From assembly GCF_020381325.1 (NCBI RefSeq), contig NZ_JAGSPI010000013.1:62001-126000 (forward strand): a stretch of 64,000 nucleotides of DNA, written 5' to 3'. The position numbers and the translations under genes are program-made. The notes under the pieces are model-generated. The model saw only the letters and a program-made list of their open reading frames with translations, was not told where the DNA came from and made no database searches. Origin of the DNA: Providencia vermicola. GTDB lineage: Bacteria; Pseudomonadota; Gammaproteobacteria; Enterobacterales; Enterobacteriaceae. Position 1 is the stretch's first letter. Every line of letters starts with the position of its first letter. Positions 8,039 to 17,523 of this stretch are shown here, piece by piece.

Positions 8039-8110
8039 GCCCGGACTCGGAATCGAACCAAGGACACGGGGATTTTCAATCCCCTGCTCTACCGACTGAG
8101 CTATCCGGGC
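8035..8110 (-). tRNA. tRNA-Phe (GAA)
   Basis: 76 bases including encoded CCA, read on the minus strand. Acceptor stem GCCCGGA/TCCGGGC, D-arm AGCTCAGTCGGTAGAGC, anticodon loop ATTGAAAAT with GAA, T-arm GGTTCGATTCC. Promoter, terminator and a decayed island lie next to it. Confidence 0.97.
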
Positions 8111-8120
8111 AACGGAACGT

Positions 8121-8149
8121 ATTAAACCTGATTCCATCAGTTGAGTCAA
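8121..8149 (-). promoter_or_regulatory. Promoter of tRNA-Phe
   Basis: On the minus strand TTGACT (8149-8144) is followed after 17 bases by TTTAAT (8126-8121), ten bases before the mature tRNA 5' end. Confidence 0.65.
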
Positions 8150-8240
8150 GGCGCATTATAAAAACTTTCGACCGTATGCGCTTTTTTTCAACACCTTAGC
8201 TACTTTTTAAACGAAATTCCCTAAAAACATTCTGGGTAAT

Positions 8241-8266
8241 GAAGAACACCCGCTGTTTAACGGGTG
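8241..8266 (-). terminator. Probable terminator after mltC
   Basis: CACCCG (8247-8252) pairs with CGGGTG (8261-8266); on the minus strand TTCTTC follows. Stem is short and the T-tract imperfect, but it lies just past the mltC stop. Confidence 0.5.
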
Positions 8267-8287
8267 ATTTTCATCTGTTCGTCAATG

Positions 8288-9361
8288 TTAGCGCAGATAT
8301 TTTTTCTGTGCTTTGTTCACTTTAATGAGGTAATTACGTGACTCAGCAGCTGGGTGCTTAGTGGACAACGTTTCATACACTTCACCGGGTTCTAAATTGT
8401 TAATACGCTGAGCTGCTTGCTTTTTATCACTATGGAACACTCGCAGAACACTGCCTGCGCCGCCATTGTATGCGGTAATAACAGCATAACGGCGAGAGGT
8501 TTGATTGCGAATATCGCCTAAATAGCTGTTTTGCAAGATAGCCAAATAGGCCGTCCCCGTATCAATGTTCTTTTCTGGGTCGAACAAATAGCTGCGACTT
8601 GGCACACCTGATTTCCCTTGTGAGCGGAAAACGTCTTTACCTGCTGTGTTTGGCATTATCTGCATCAAACCAAGAGCATCTGAGCGGCTTACGGCATAAG
8701 GGTTAAAGCTCGATTCAATTTGCATAATTGCAAGGATCAATGACTCATCAACGCCATATTTTGCTGAGGATTTTTTAATATACGGCAAATATTTGTGGGC
8801 GCGTTTGTCTAGGTGGTTAGGCACTAATTGCATCGTGACTGACCAAACGATATTCATGCCAGATTGGCGGCGCTGTATTTTGTTTTCTATCAGATAATCT
8901 GCAAACTTTGTTGCTCGCCACTCCCAACGAATCGCTTCCCCTGTGTTATCTAACACCTGACCAAATAAAAATGGTTCTTTACTGTAGGGGATATCGTTAA
9001 TATCAGAATAGAGGTCGATGGAGTTAGGGTCATCGCCCATCAATAAGGTGGTGACAATCGCTTTTTTGAGGTGTTGCGATGGCTCTACAGCGGAAATGGT
9101 TTCAACTGTAATCGTCCCTGCATCGAAATTAATATGGCTACGTGTACGGTATTCGTCCGTATATTTCACATAATCTTTTGGCCCGGCAATGAGGACTTCC
9201 TTAATGCCCCAAATATTTTCGATATTATGGGCAAATTGGCCCATTAAAATATCAAATCCATTGGTGTCTTTGACATAATCAGGGTTGAAGTCCGTTTTTT
9301 GGTTGCTGGAACACGAAACAAGTAGCGGGATCAATAAACTCAGCGCAAATAGTTTTTTCAT
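8288..9361 (-). CDS. mltC: Membrane-bound lytic murein transglycosylase C
   Basis: 357 aa from the ATG at 9361 (a GTG three codons earlier is possible), close to E. coli MltC in length and sequence. It cleaves the MurNAc-GlcNAc bond of peptidoglycan to give 1,6-anhydro ends, from the outer membrane. A lipoprotein signal ends in a LLVSC lipobox. Then come the MltC-specific N-terminal domain ([20 protein letters not shown]) and the lysozyme-like SLT domain, with the catalytic glutamate in [12 protein letters not shown], then ALGLMQ and AYNGGAGSV. Last of the run mutY-yggX-mltC, 45 bases after yggX, as in E. coli. Confidence 0.97.
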   Translation of the reverse strand: MKKLFALSLLIPLLVSCSSNQKTDFNPDYVKDTNGFDILMGQFAHNIENIWGIKEVLIAGPKDYVKYTDEYRTRSHINFDAGTITVETISAVEPSQHLKKAIVTTLLMGDDPNSIDLYSDINDIPYSKEPFLFGQVLDNTGEAIRWEWRATKFADYLIENKIQRRQSGMNIVWSVTMQLVPNHLDKRAHKYLPYIKKSSAKYGVDESLILAIMQIESSFNPYAVSRSDALGLMQIMPNTAGKDVFRSQGKSGVPSRSYLFDPEKNIDTGTAYLAILQNSYLGDIRNQTSRRYAVITAYNGGAGSVLRVFHSDKKQAAQRINNLEPGEVYETLSTKHPAAESRNYLIKVNKAQKKYLR

Positions 9362-9415
9362 ACGATTCACAGTATTGGTGCAAAAGTCTACCTACAGAGT
9401 AGGTAGACAGACAGA

Positions 9416-9685
9416 TTATTTTTCAGGTGTGTAGCCGTCAATGTGAATATCATGGCCTTCAAATAAGAACTTGACCATTTCTTGTTCTAACATCTTACGA
9501 TCGTCTGGGTTCATTGTATTGAGTTTCTTTTCATTAATTAGCATAGTTTGCTTCGTCATCCACTGGCTCCATGCTTCTTTAGAAATCTCATTAAAAATAC
9601 GTTTCCCTAACTCACCTGGGTAAAGTTGAAAATCTTGCCCATCTGCGTCACGTTGTAAGAATGTACAAAAAATCGTTCTACTCAT
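9416..9685 (-). CDS. yggX: YggX, iron-trafficking/oxidative damage protection protein
   Basis: 89 aa, complete. It belongs to the small Fe(II) trafficking family that limits oxidative damage to Fe-S clusters. The conserved N-terminal cysteine lies in the motif MSRTIFCTF (C7), and a WxxWMxxQTMLINE segment matches the family. It sits ten bases after mutY, whose product carries a [4Fe-4S] cluster, so coupled expression makes sense. In other enterics this gene is under SoxRS control; no clear soxbox is seen here. Confidence 0.95.
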   Translation of the reverse strand: MSRTIFCTFLQRDADGQDFQLYPGELGKRIFNEISKEAWSQWMTKQTMLINEKKLNTMNPDDRKMLEQEMVKFLFEGHDIHIDGYTPEK

Positions 9686-9695
9686 TAAAATTTCC

Positions 9696-10748
9696 TCAAA
9701 TATCAGGTAGTAAGGCGAGCTGTTTTAATAAACTTTCAACTGGGGCTGCAAGGCCGATCGTTGCGCCTAGGTGTAAGTTATACCAGAGTCCTTTGCCTTC
9801 ATCCATGGCAGAATTAAATGCCTGAATCTTAACTTTTACAGGGATAATATCTAAATGGAAATGGCTAAAAGTGTGGCGAAAGGCAATTAGCTGCTCAGGA
9901 GCATCATAAGAAAAGCCTGATTCGGCTAACCATGCTGTTAATTGTTCTGAAGACTCAAATTGTGGGAAGGCAAATAACCCTCCCCAAATACCGGAAGGGG
10001 GACGCTGCTCTAACCAGACATTGTCTTCATGCTGCATAATTAAAAACCAAGCGGTTTTTTCAGGGATTTTTTGTTTCGGTTTTTTCCCTGGGTAGTTTTG
10101 CCATGAATGGTTGGCATAGGCAACACAGCCAAAGTTAAGTGGGCAAAGCTCGCATTTTGGTTTGCTGCGGGTGCAAACCATCGCGCCTAAATCCATCATT
10201 GCTTGGTTAAAATATTCTACGCCATCATTGGGCGTGACATCGGTGCTAATTTCCCACAGGCGGTTTTCTACCTCTTTTTTCCCGGGCCAGCCATCAACGG
10301 CATAAGCACGAGCCAGCACCCGTTTTACGTTGCCGTCTAAAATAGGGTAATGTTGTTGTTGGGACAGAGATAAAATTGCGCCAGCCGTAGAGCGACCAAC
10401 CCCCGGCAAAGCCAAAACTTCATCAAAAGTGGTTGGGAATTTACCGCCATACTGATCAGCAACGACTTTTGCTGCCTTGTGCAAATTGCGCGCACGGGCA
10501 TAATAGCCAAGGCCTGTCCATAAATGTAAAACCTCATCTAACGGCGCATTGGCAAGGGCGGTAATATCCTCAAAACGAGAAATAAATTTCTCAAAATAGG
10601 GGATAACGGTACTGACTTGGGTTTGTTGCAGCATCACTTCAGACAGCCATACGTGGTAAGAGGATTTTTCCTGCTGCCATGGCAATGTTTTGCGCCCATA
10701 TTTGTGATACCAGTCGAGCACTGCATAAGAAAATTGTTGAGCTTCCAT
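9696..10748 (-). CDS. mutY: Adenine DNA glycosylase MutY
   Basis: 350 aa, the same length as in E. coli. It removes adenine mispaired with 8-oxoguanine. The helix-hairpin-helix ([12 protein letters not shown]) and the catalytic aspartate in [14 protein letters not shown] are present, followed by the C-x6-C-x2-C-x5-C [4Fe-4S] motif ([17 protein letters not shown]) and a C-terminal NUDIX-like domain that senses 8-oxoG. First gene of the mutY-yggX-mltC operon and divergent from trmB across 294 bases. Confidence 0.98.
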   Translation of the reverse strand: MEAQQFSYAVLDWYHKYGRKTLPWQQEKSSYHVWLSEVMLQQTQVSTVIPYFEKFISRFEDITALANAPLDEVLHLWTGLGYYARARNLHKAAKVVADQYGGKFPTTFDEVLALPGVGRSTAGAILSLSQQQHYPILDGNVKRVLARAYAVDGWPGKKEVENRLWEISTDVTPNDGVEYFNQAMMDLGAMVCTRSKPKCELCPLNFGCVAYANHSWQNYPGKKPKQKIPEKTAWFLIMQHEDNVWLEQRPPSGIWGGLFAFPQFESSEQLTAWLAESGFSYDAPEQLIAFRHTFSHFHLDIIPVKVKIQAFNSAMDEGKGLWYNLHLGATIGLAAPVESLLKQLALLPDI

Positions 10749-11042
10749 TGAACACTTTATTTTTTTATCGATTTTTTAATAATGCTAAGGATTGCAACAT
10801 AGACGCAGTAGGCTGTAAACCGCTTATTGTGTGGTTTAGTGTAAAGTTAGCTAATTATCAACTGCATCCTTGTTGAAGTTTTGCTAAACTCCTACTCTTA
10901 CCCTGCAATTACTGTTAGGTCATTAATCTAATGGATTGAATTAGCAAGGGTAATTTAAACATAATTGCTATTTACTAGCCTTATAGAACTTGATCGTTGG
11001 CACATTAACTTAATTGGGCAACTATTTTTTAGAACCTTTATT

Positions 11043-11762
11043 ATGATCAATAATGTTATCTCCCCCGAATATAATGAAGAAGGGCGGGTTATGCGCCGTG
11101 TCCGTAGTTTTGTCCGCCGTCAAGGGCGTCTGACAAAACGTCAGGAAGACGCATTAGAAAAAGAATGGGCTGAAATGGGGATTGATTTTATCAATGAACC
11201 CTTTGATTTCGCCAAAGTATTTAGTAACTCAAACCCAGTGACGCTGGAAATTGGGTTTGGTATGGGCGCCTCATTGGTGGCCATGGCATCGCAAAATCCA
11301 CAGCAAAACTTTTTAGGCATTGAAGTTCATGCGCCAGGTGTGGGCGCATGCTTAGCATCGGCAAAAGAAGAAAACGTCAGTAATGTCCGTGTGATGTGCC
11401 ATGATGCGATAGAAGTCTTGGATTGCATGGTGCCCAATGGCAGCCTTGCGATGGTTCAGTTATTTTTCCCTGACCCATGGCATAAAGCAAAACACAATAA
11501 ACGCCGCATTGTTCAAGTGCCATTTGCTGAAAAAATTCGCAGCAAATTAGCGGTTGGTGGTGTTTTCCATATGGCGACCGACTGGGAGCCGTATGCAGAA
11601 CATATGCTTGATGTCATGAAGAGCGTCGAAGGGTATAAAAATTTATCACCAACAGGTGATTATGTTCCTCGTCCAGAATCAAGACCAGAAACAAAATTTG
11701 AAAAGCGCGGCCAGCGGTTAGGGCACGGTGTATGGGATTTAATGTTTGAGAGGACCAAATAA
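11043..11762 (+). CDS. trmB: tRNA (guanine-N7)-methyltransferase
   Basis: 239 aa. It methylates G46 of tRNA with S-adenosylmethionine. The SAM site [10 protein letters not shown] and the catalytic/tRNA-binding [15 protein letters not shown] are intact. The open frame extends 26 codons upstream, but ATG at 11043 ([12 protein letters not shown]) aligns with the E. coli start (MKNDVISPEFDE), so it is chosen. The stop overlaps the yggL start in TAATG, showing translational coupling. Confidence 0.97.
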   Translation: MINNVISPEYNEEGRVMRRVRSFVRRQGRLTKRQEDALEKEWAEMGIDFINEPFDFAKVFSNSNPVTLEIGFGMGASLVAMASQNPQQNFLGIEVHAPGVGACLASAKEENVSNVRVMCHDAIEVLDCMVPNGSLAMVQLFFPDPWHKAKHNKRRIVQVPFAEKIRSKLAVGGVFHMATDWEPYAEHMLDVMKSVEGYKNLSPTGDYVPRPESRPETKFEKRGQRLGHGVWDLMFERTK

Positions 11763-12091
11763 TGGCTAAACAACCACGTAGTCGTCGTTTACGTAAAAAA
11801 ATGCGTTTGGATGAATTCCAAGAGTTAGGTTTTACGGTTAAATGGAGTTTTAAAGAAGGTACACCGATCGAAGAAGTTGACACTATCGTTGACCAACTGA
11901 TTGCTGAAGCTATTGAACCAAACGGTTTAGCATTCGAAGCAAGCGGCTACTTGAGCTGGGAAGGGATTGTTTGCCTACAGCAAATTGGTAAATGTACCGA
12001 AGAACACCGTCAAATCGTTGAAAATTGGTTAAAAGCAAAAGGGATGAACGACGTTGTTGTTTCTGAACTGTTTGATGTTTGGTGGGAATAA
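11762..12091 (+). CDS. yggL: YggL family protein (DUF469)
   Basis: 109 aa, complete, basic N-terminus ([20 protein letters not shown]) followed by LGFTVKWSF, the conserved YggL opening. E. coli YggL has been linked to the ribosome (50S maturation); the same role is inferred here. It is coupled to trmB by a TAATG overlap, which fits a job in translation. Confidence 0.93.
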   Translation: MAKQPRSRRLRKKMRLDEFQELGFTVKWSFKEGTPIEEVDTIVDQLIAEAIEPNGLAFEASGYLSWEGIVCLQQIGKCTEEHRQIVENWLKAKGMNDVVVSELFDVWWE

Positions 12092-12195
12092 TCACTTTTT
12101 GGTTGATTAAATCACACTAAATAAATAGGCTGAGTTTCTCAGTGTTTGAAGAGGCATCCAAGTTTTGGGTGCCTTTATTTTCTGGAGTAAAAGTT

Positions 12196-13122
12196 TTGAG
12201 CGCTATGTTTTCTAACCAGCTACTTAACGACATTCTAGACCAAGTTCGGCCGCTAATAGGCCAAGGTTGTGTTGCCAACTATATTCCTGCACTAGGCTGT
12301 GTGCCTTCTCATCATCTCGGCATTGCCGTTTCCACCATTGACGGTGAGGTTTTCACTGCAGGGGATGCTTATCAACGTTTTTCCATTCAATCTATTTCAA
12401 AAGTGTTGAGCCTGACATTGGCGATGACGCGCTACGAAGAAAATGAAATTTGGAGCCGTGTTGGCAAAGAGCCATCGGGGCTACCGTTTAACTCATTAAT
12501 TCAAATTGAAATGGAAAAAGGTATTCCACGAAACCCATTTATTAATGCAGGTGCGATTGTGATTGCAGATATGTTGCAGTCGCGTTTAAGTGCGCCAAAA
12601 CAACGTATGCTAGAGTTTGTTCGAAAATTATCGTGCGAGCCTGATATTACCTACGATACAACCGTTGCTCGCTCTGAAATGGAACATGCAAGCCGTAATG
12701 CAGCAATCGGCTATTTGATGAAATCATTTGGTAATTTTGAAAATGATGTTTTAACGGTGCTCGAAACTTATTTTCATTATTGCTCTCTAAGTATGAACTG
12801 TGTTGAATTAGCGAGATGTTTCTCCTATTTAACATTGCAAGGAATGTCATCTTGCTCCATAGACCCTATTATTACCCCATTACAATCAAGGCAAATTAAT
12901 GCATTGATGATGACATGTGGGATGTATGATGGCTCTGGTGAATTTGCATTTCGTATTGGAATGCCAGGGAAATCAGGTGTTGGCGGCGGTATTGTTTGTG
13001 TTGTTCCTAACCAATTTACTGTGGCGGTATGGTCACCTGAACTCGATGCAGCAGGGAACTCTTTGGTGGGGTGCGCTGCTTTAGAGCTATTATCGAAACG
13101 AATTGGGCGTTCTGTTTTCTAA
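12196..13122 (+). CDS. glsB: Glutaminase (GlsB type)
   Basis: Hydrolyses glutamine to glutamate and ammonia. 308 aa if begun at TTG 12196, which has GGAG eight bases upstream and gives the E. coli GlsB length; ATG at 12205 (305 aa) is the alternative, with a weaker ribosome binding site. The serine-dependent, beta-lactamase-like fold shows its S-x-x-K motif in [11 protein letters not shown], then [11 protein letters not shown], [23 protein letters not shown] and GKSGVGGGI segments. It is 104 bases downstream of yggL and 27 bases before yggN, which may share its transcript. Confidence 0.95.
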   Translation: MSAMFSNQLLNDILDQVRPLIGQGCVANYIPALGCVPSHHLGIAVSTIDGEVFTAGDAYQRFSIQSISKVLSLTLAMTRYEENEIWSRVGKEPSGLPFNSLIQIEMEKGIPRNPFINAGAIVIADMLQSRLSAPKQRMLEFVRKLSCEPDITYDTTVARSEMEHASRNAAIGYLMKSFGNFENDVLTVLETYFHYCSLSMNCVELARCFSYLTLQGMSSCSIDPIITPLQSRQINALMMTCGMYDGSGEFAFRIGMPGKSGVGGGIVCVVPNQFTVAVWSPELDAAGNSLVGCAALELLSKRIGRSVF

Positions 13123-13149
13123 TTAATTCAGCGCCTTCTAGGAGATGTT

Positions 13150-13881
13150 ATGTTACGCCGTACATTAATTGCATTTTCACTGTTAGCGAGTGCAGCGAGC
13201 CAAGCTGCGGATTATAACTGCTCAGTGACACCGAATGATGATATTTTCATGACGCCAGAAAGTGTGCAAGTGATTGGCCGCAGTGGCGATTTAGTGATTA
13301 CACCTAATGGTGAGATCACGTTAAATGGCAAAAATATTGCGGCGACTGAGGCTCAAAAACAGCAAGCGATCCGCTATCAATCGGCAATTCGTAATGATTT
13401 ACCTTGGATAAAACAAGAGTCTGAGAAAAAACTGGCAACGTCACGTGAAACGGTAGATAAAGTCGTAGTGAAGGTCATTGGCAGCGACAGTAATGTACGT
13501 AAACGTTTGACCAAGCTAGAAAAAGACCTGAATAGCCAAATTAACCAAATTATTGAAACCCGCCCGAATGGCTATGCTTTTCATCATGAAGCGATGAAAA
13601 ATGCGCAAGCAAAAGGCAAGCAGTTGGTGAATGAAAGCTTGGGCGGTATTTTACAAGATAGCATCAACGAAATGGGGCGCAAACAGCTGTTATCAGGTGG
13701 TGATGCTAACCAAGCGCTACAAGGTATGCTGGGTAATCTAGGTGGTTTGCAGCAAGAGCTTGAAACGGAATGGAAAAAACAAGAGAAAAGCTTCCAGTTG
13801 TTTGGCGTTCAAGTGTGTTCAAAAGTCACTGGCATTGAGCAACAACGGGTTTCTTTATTGAATTCCTTAAAAGCCAAATAA
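13150..13881 (+). CDS. yggN: YggN, exported DUF2884 protein
   Basis: 243 aa with a Sec signal peptide of about 19 residues ending SQA, then a charged, mostly helical mature part with one N-terminal cysteine (YNCSVTP) and another near the C-terminus (VQVCSKV), which may pair in the periplasm. Matches E. coli YggN (DUF2884); function unknown. It follows glsB by 27 bases, with AGGAG before the ATG. A strong terminator closes the unit. Confidence 0.9.
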   Translation: MLRRTLIAFSLLASAASQAADYNCSVTPNDDIFMTPESVQVIGRSGDLVITPNGEITLNGKNIAATEAQKQQAIRYQSAIRNDLPWIKQESEKKLATSRETVDKVVVKVIGSDSNVRKRLTKLEKDLNSQINQIIETRPNGYAFHHEAMKNAQAKGKQLVNESLGGILQDSINEMGRKQLLSGGDANQALQGMLGNLGGLQQELETEWKKQEKSFQLFGVQVCSKVTGIEQQRVSLLNSLKAK

Positions 13882-13900
13882 TCCCTTTATTTAAATACCT

Positions 13901-13938
13901 TAAAAACAGCCATGTATTTAATGTGTGGCTGTTTTTTT
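13901..13938 (+). terminator. Terminator after yggN
   Basis: ACAGCCA (13906-13912) pairs with TGGCTGT (13926-13932), followed by seven T. Confidence 0.8.
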
Positions 13939-13996
13939 ATTTATAATGGTTATTATGTGGATTTATAAATGTGATTTCAATTCCATTAATGGGAAT

Positions 13997-14015
13997 GAAA
14001 ATGAAATTGATTCTT
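13997..14015 (+). promoter_or_regulatory. Possible Fur box upstream of the siderophore-binding protein
   Basis: GAAAATGAAATTGATTCTT agrees with the Fur consensus GATAATGATAATCATTATC at 13 of 19 positions, just upstream of the -35 box of the promoter at 14022-14049. The iron-related gene supports it, but the match is only moderate. Confidence 0.45.
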
Positions 14016-14021
14016 ATTTGA

Positions 14022-14049
14022 TTGACATATAGGCCTCTCTCTTTACAAT
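14022..14049 (+). promoter_or_regulatory. Sigma-70 promoter of the siderophore-binding protein gene
   Basis: Perfect TTGACA (14022-14027), 16-base spacer, TACAAT (14044-14049), 37 bases before the ATG at 14087. Confidence 0.7.
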
Positions 14050-14086
14050 GCGAGTTTGGCTCAATGACATAACTGGGATCGTTTAA

Positions 14087-15037
14087 ATGAAAAAGTTCAT
14101 TCCTGCTTTACTTGTTTCTGTATTGTCACTCTCTGCTCCTTTAGCGCTTGGTGCTGAATCTGCGGCTTTCACTCCAAATGCTGTCACTGCGCAAGGCGTC
14201 GAAAAAGTGACTATTAAGCATTTATCGGGTGAAACAGAAGTTGTTAAAAAACCTAAAAAAGTGGTTTTATTTGACTTCGGTGTATATGACTCAATGCAAA
14301 AACTGGGTTTAGGCGATAACGTGGTGGCTTTACCGACGGCAAATGCGCCTGCTTATGTGAAAGGCAATATTCCAGCATCGATGGAAAATGCAGGTGGCAT
14401 GAAACAGCCTGATTTGGCTAAAATTGAGCAATTAAAACCTGATTTAATCGTGATCACGGGGCGTCAGGGGAAATCATACGAAGCCTTATCCAAAATTGCA
14501 CCGACCATTAATTTAGGTTCTGACAGCAAACATTATATTGAATCAGTAAAAGCAAACTTAGCCGTACTTGGTGATTTATACGGTAATCAAAAAGCTGTTG
14601 ATGAACAGCTCGTTCAGTTAGACAAAACCATTGCAGATGCTCAGAAAAAAGCGGCTGATTCTAAGAAAAAAGTCTTAGTACTGATGCACAACGACGGTAA
14701 ATTAATCCCAAATAACCAAGCCGTTGTTTATGACGTGGTAAAAGCACAGCGTGCAGAATTGCAGATTGATGAAAATGCAGATAAATCAAAACGTCGTGTT
14801 GTGGATACCAAAACTATTGCGCAAGCAAATCCTGATGTCATCTTAATTGTTGACCGCAGTGAAGCTATCGGTGCTGGGAAATTAGAAAAAACGGTCTTTG
14901 AAGACAGCAATATTCAAGAAACCAAAGCGTACAAAGACGGTAAAATCACTTACCTGCAGTCTGACCTGTGGTACTTATCAGGTGGTGGTTTTGTCAGCTT
15001 AACCGAGCAAGTTAACGCGGTCGTTAATGCACTTTAA
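14087..15037 (+). CDS. Siderophore ABC-transporter substrate-binding protein (CeuE/YclQ/FatB type)
   Basis: 316 aa with a Sec signal peptide (about 22 residues). The mature part is a class III periplasmic binding protein of the iron-siderophore group: KVVLFDFGVYDSMQKLGL, KIEQLKPDLIVITGRQ and a terminal WYLSGGGFVSLTEQ match CeuE/YclQ/FatB proteins that bind Fe(III)-catecholates. It is periplasmic and needs an inner-membrane permease and ATPase. Neither is adjacent, so it is an orphan that must borrow a permease encoded elsewhere. A strong promoter with a possible Fur box precedes it, and a bidirectional terminator separates it from hemW. The ligand is not determinable here. Confidence 0.88.
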   Translation: MKKFIPALLVSVLSLSAPLALGAESAAFTPNAVTAQGVEKVTIKHLSGETEVVKKPKKVVLFDFGVYDSMQKLGLGDNVVALPTANAPAYVKGNIPASMENAGGMKQPDLAKIEQLKPDLIVITGRQGKSYEALSKIAPTINLGSDSKHYIESVKANLAVLGDLYGNQKAVDEQLVQLDKTIADAQKKAADSKKKVLVLMHNDGKLIPNNQAVVYDVVKAQRAELQIDENADKSKRRVVDTKTIAQANPDVILIVDRSEAIGAGKLEKTVFEDSNIQETKAYKDGKITYLQSDLWYLSGGGFVSLTEQVNAVVNAL

Positions 15038-15120
15038 TGAATATCTGCCGTTGTCCTAGTGATAGCGGCAATATGAAATACCCTTATTGTTATTTTTGTC
15101 GATCTCATTTTTATCTCTAA

Positions 15121-15160
15121 TAAAAAGCCCGCGGAGTGTTATCTCTCGCGGGCTTTCATT
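15121..15160. terminator. Bidirectional terminator between the siderophore-binding gene and hemW
   Basis: AAAGCCCGCG (15124-15133) pairs perfectly with CGCGGGCTTT (15147-15156), with T-rich and A-rich flanks, between convergent genes. Confidence 0.8.
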
Positions 15161-15178
15161 AGTTCACTGATTTGGTTA

Positions 15179-16318
15179 TTATTCCTCGCCTAAAAATAGC
15201 TCCAGCAGCGAGTTTAAGAATAATTTTCCATGTTCTGTAATTTGCCATTCATCATCCGTTTCAGTGATATACCCTTTGGTTAATGCTTCATTAAGAGCAG
15301 GCCTTACTGTTGATTCGGGCAAACCTGTGTATTGGGTAAACTCTTGACGGGGCATGGCCTCAAGTAACCGAAAGCGGTTCATGAAATATTCAAATGGTTT
15401 ATCTTCGGCTTCTACATCATAAGACTGCTGGAGATACCGACCTTCCATATAACCTCGAGGATGTTTAGTTTTTACCGTACGTAAAATCCGCCCATCCTCA
15501 AAGGTAATTTTGCCATGAGCACCACAGCCAATACCGAGATAATCACCAAAGCGCCAGTAATTGAGGTTGTGCTCACACTGATAACCCGGTTTTGCATAGG
15601 CAGAGGTTTCATACTGTACATAACCCGCTGCGCTGAGTAGCTTGTGGCCTTCGGTATAAATGTCCCATAGGGTATCGTCATCAGGCAGCGTTGGTGGCCT
15701 TGAACCAAATTGTGTATTGGGCTCGATAGTCAGCTGATACCAAGACAAATGTGGCGGTGCAAGTTCAATCGCTTGTTTTAAATCTGACAAGCCTTCATCG
15801 CGCGTTTGTGCGGGTAAGCCATGCATTAAATCGAGATTGAAGCTGCGTAAGTTGAGGTGAGTGGCCAGTTTTGCTGCACGTTTCGCCTCATCAGGGCCAT
15901 GAATACGGCCTAAAGTGATCAGCTTATCGTTCCCGAAGCTTTGTACGCCGATTGAAATGCGGTTGATCCCCGCGGCCTGGTAGCCTGCAAACCGGTCTGC
16001 TTCTACGGTTCCAGGGTTGGCTTCCATGGTGACTTCTGCGTTTGGGTCTAATTGAACTCGTGCGCGAACACCATCCATCAATGCTTGCATGGCTTCAGCC
16101 GTCAGCAAGCTCGGTGTTCCTCCCCCAATAAAAATCGTTTTTACAGGGCGATCAGCAATTAATTTGGCATCAATATCTAAGTCCGCTAATAAGTGCTCAA
16201 CATACTCTTTTTGTGGGATCTCTCCTTTTAGAGTATGCGAATTGAAATCACAATATGGGCACTTTTGCACACACCAAGGAATATGGATATACAAGCTCAG
16301 TGGTGGCAACTTATGCAT
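15179..16318 (-). CDS. hemW: HemW, radical-SAM heme chaperone
   Basis: 379 aa. It resembles coproporphyrinogen dehydrogenase HemN but is HemW, a heme-binding chaperone: the radical-SAM cluster motif is [10 protein letters not shown] (C-x3-C-x2-C-x-F) near residue 16, and the C-terminal part is HemN-like. The start aligns with E. coli HemW ([14 protein letters not shown]). Its first eight bases overlap the end of rdgB, so it is translationally coupled as last gene of yggS-proC-yggT-rdgB-hemW. Confidence 0.96.
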   Translation of the reverse strand: MHKLPPLSLYIHIPWCVQKCPYCDFNSHTLKGEIPQKEYVEHLLADLDIDAKLIADRPVKTIFIGGGTPSLLTAEAMQALMDGVRARVQLDPNAEVTMEANPGTVEADRFAGYQAAGINRISIGVQSFGNDKLITLGRIHGPDEAKRAAKLATHLNLRSFNLDLMHGLPAQTRDEGLSDLKQAIELAPPHLSWYQLTIEPNTQFGSRPPTLPDDDTLWDIYTEGHKLLSAAGYVQYETSAYAKPGYQCEHNLNYWRFGDYLGIGCGAHGKITFEDGRILRTVKTKHPRGYMEGRYLQQSYDVEAEDKPFEYFMNRFRLLEAMPRQEFTQYTGLPESTVRPALNEALTKGYITETDDEWQITEHGKLFLNSLLELFLGEE

Positions 16319-16904
16319 TCTTCAGAGCATCCAGCATCATTGCTAAGGCTTTACCACGATGGGAAACGGCTTGTTTTTCTGCTTTGCTTAACTCTGCGGA
16401 GGTACAGCCAAGCTCAGGTACGTAAAAGATAGGGTCGTACCCAAAACCGCCTTGGCCTTTGCATTCGCGGGTGATAATACCGTGCCAACGGCCATGGAAT
16501 ACTAATGGCGTAGGGTCTTCGGCATGGCGCAAATACACGAGCACACAGTTAAATTGCGCCTGACGTTGGTCGTCAGGCACATTTTTCATTGCATCCAATA
16601 GTTTAACGAGGTTTTGCTCGTCAGTTGCTTCTTCACCAGCGTAGCGGGCAGAATAGATCCCTGGCGCGCCACCAAGGGCATCAACCGAAATTCCTGAGTC
16701 GTCAGCAATAGCGGGTAAACCCGTTTGTGCCGCTGCGTGCCGAGCTTTCAGGATGGCATTTTCAATAAAGGTTAAACCTGTTTCTTCAGCAGATTCAACA
16801 CCCAATGAAGTTTGTGCAACGATATCCATACCGAAATCGCGAAGTAAGTCGGCTAATTCATTTACTTTACCCGGATTCCCGGTTGCTAAAACAACTTTTT
16901 GCAT
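16311..16904 (-). CDS. rdgB: dITP/XTP pyrophosphatase RdgB
   Basis: 197 aa, E. coli length. It hydrolyses dITP, dXTP and ITP to monophosphates, keeping deaminated purines out of DNA. Ham1/RdgB motifs are complete: [11 protein letters not shown] at the start, [22 protein letters not shown] in the middle, FGYDPIF and SHRGKAL near the end. It follows yggT by 16 bases; yggU, which lies between them in E. coli, is absent. Confidence 0.97.
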   Translation of the reverse strand: MQKVVLATGNPGKVNELADLLRDFGMDIVAQTSLGVESAEETGLTFIENAILKARHAAAQTGLPAIADDSGISVDALGGAPGIYSARYAGEEATDEQNLVKLLDAMKNVPDDQRQAQFNCVLVYLRHAEDPTPLVFHGRWHGIITRECKGQGGFGYDPIFYVPELGCTSAELSKAEKQAVSHRGKALAMMLDALKNA

Positions 16905-16920
16905 CGTTTAAAACTCGTTT

Positions 16921-17505
16921 TTACATAATACCAATGGAATACATCATTGCGGTCAATGATGGGTCAATCATCAGAGAAATATCCACACGCAAATAATTCA
17001 GGGCGATTAAGATAAACATCACAATCATTGCTGAGAAATCTAACCCGCCCATTGCTGGGATAATACGGCGAATTGGCGCCATTAGCGGTTCAGTTAATTG
17101 GTATAATAAATAATCAACAGGGTTACGGCCTTGGCTCACCCAGCTGAGAATGGCACGGATCAATATCATCCAGAAGATCAATTTACCTGCATACGTTAGT
17201 AATAAAATGATCCCCATTGGGAGAATCGTTACGCCTAAGATAGGCAGTAAGTTAGTTGCCCACATGCCAAAAATAATTGCGGCAATGGCTAAAACAAAAG
17301 CAACAACAACAGACGCCGTATCAATTGAACCAATCGCTGGGATCACACGGCGTAGCGGCGCGACAATCGGCTGGGTGGCTTTGACCACAAACTTGGAAAA
17401 TGGGTTATAGAAATCCGCACGAACACACTGCATCCAAACGCGGAGCAATAACACAAAAATATATAGCTGGATCAGGGTGGTAACGACAAATACTAAAGTC
17501 TGCAT
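16921..17505 (-). CDS. yggT: YggT family inner-membrane protein
   Basis: 194 aa with two YGGT repeats, each of two membrane helices joined by a conserved loop: NPFSKFVVKATQPIVAPLRRVIPAIG in the first and a similar YLLYQLTEPLMAPIRRIIPAMGG in the second (both given only as landmarks). It should be a four- to five-helix inner-membrane protein. The precise role is unsettled; relatives help in membrane protein or osmotic functions and cell division in other lineages. It lies 18 bases after proC in the yggS operon. Confidence 0.93.
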   Translation of the reverse strand: MQTLVFVVTTLIQLYIFVLLLRVWMQCVRADFYNPFSKFVVKATQPIVAPLRRVIPAIGSIDTASVVVAFVLAIAAIIFGMWATNLLPILGVTILPMGIILLLTYAGKLIFWMILIRAILSWVSQGRNPVDYLLYQLTEPLMAPIRRIIPAMGGLDFSAMIVMFILIALNYLRVDISLMIDPSLTAMMYSIGIM

Positions 17506-17523
17506 GGCAAGTTCCGCGATTAA

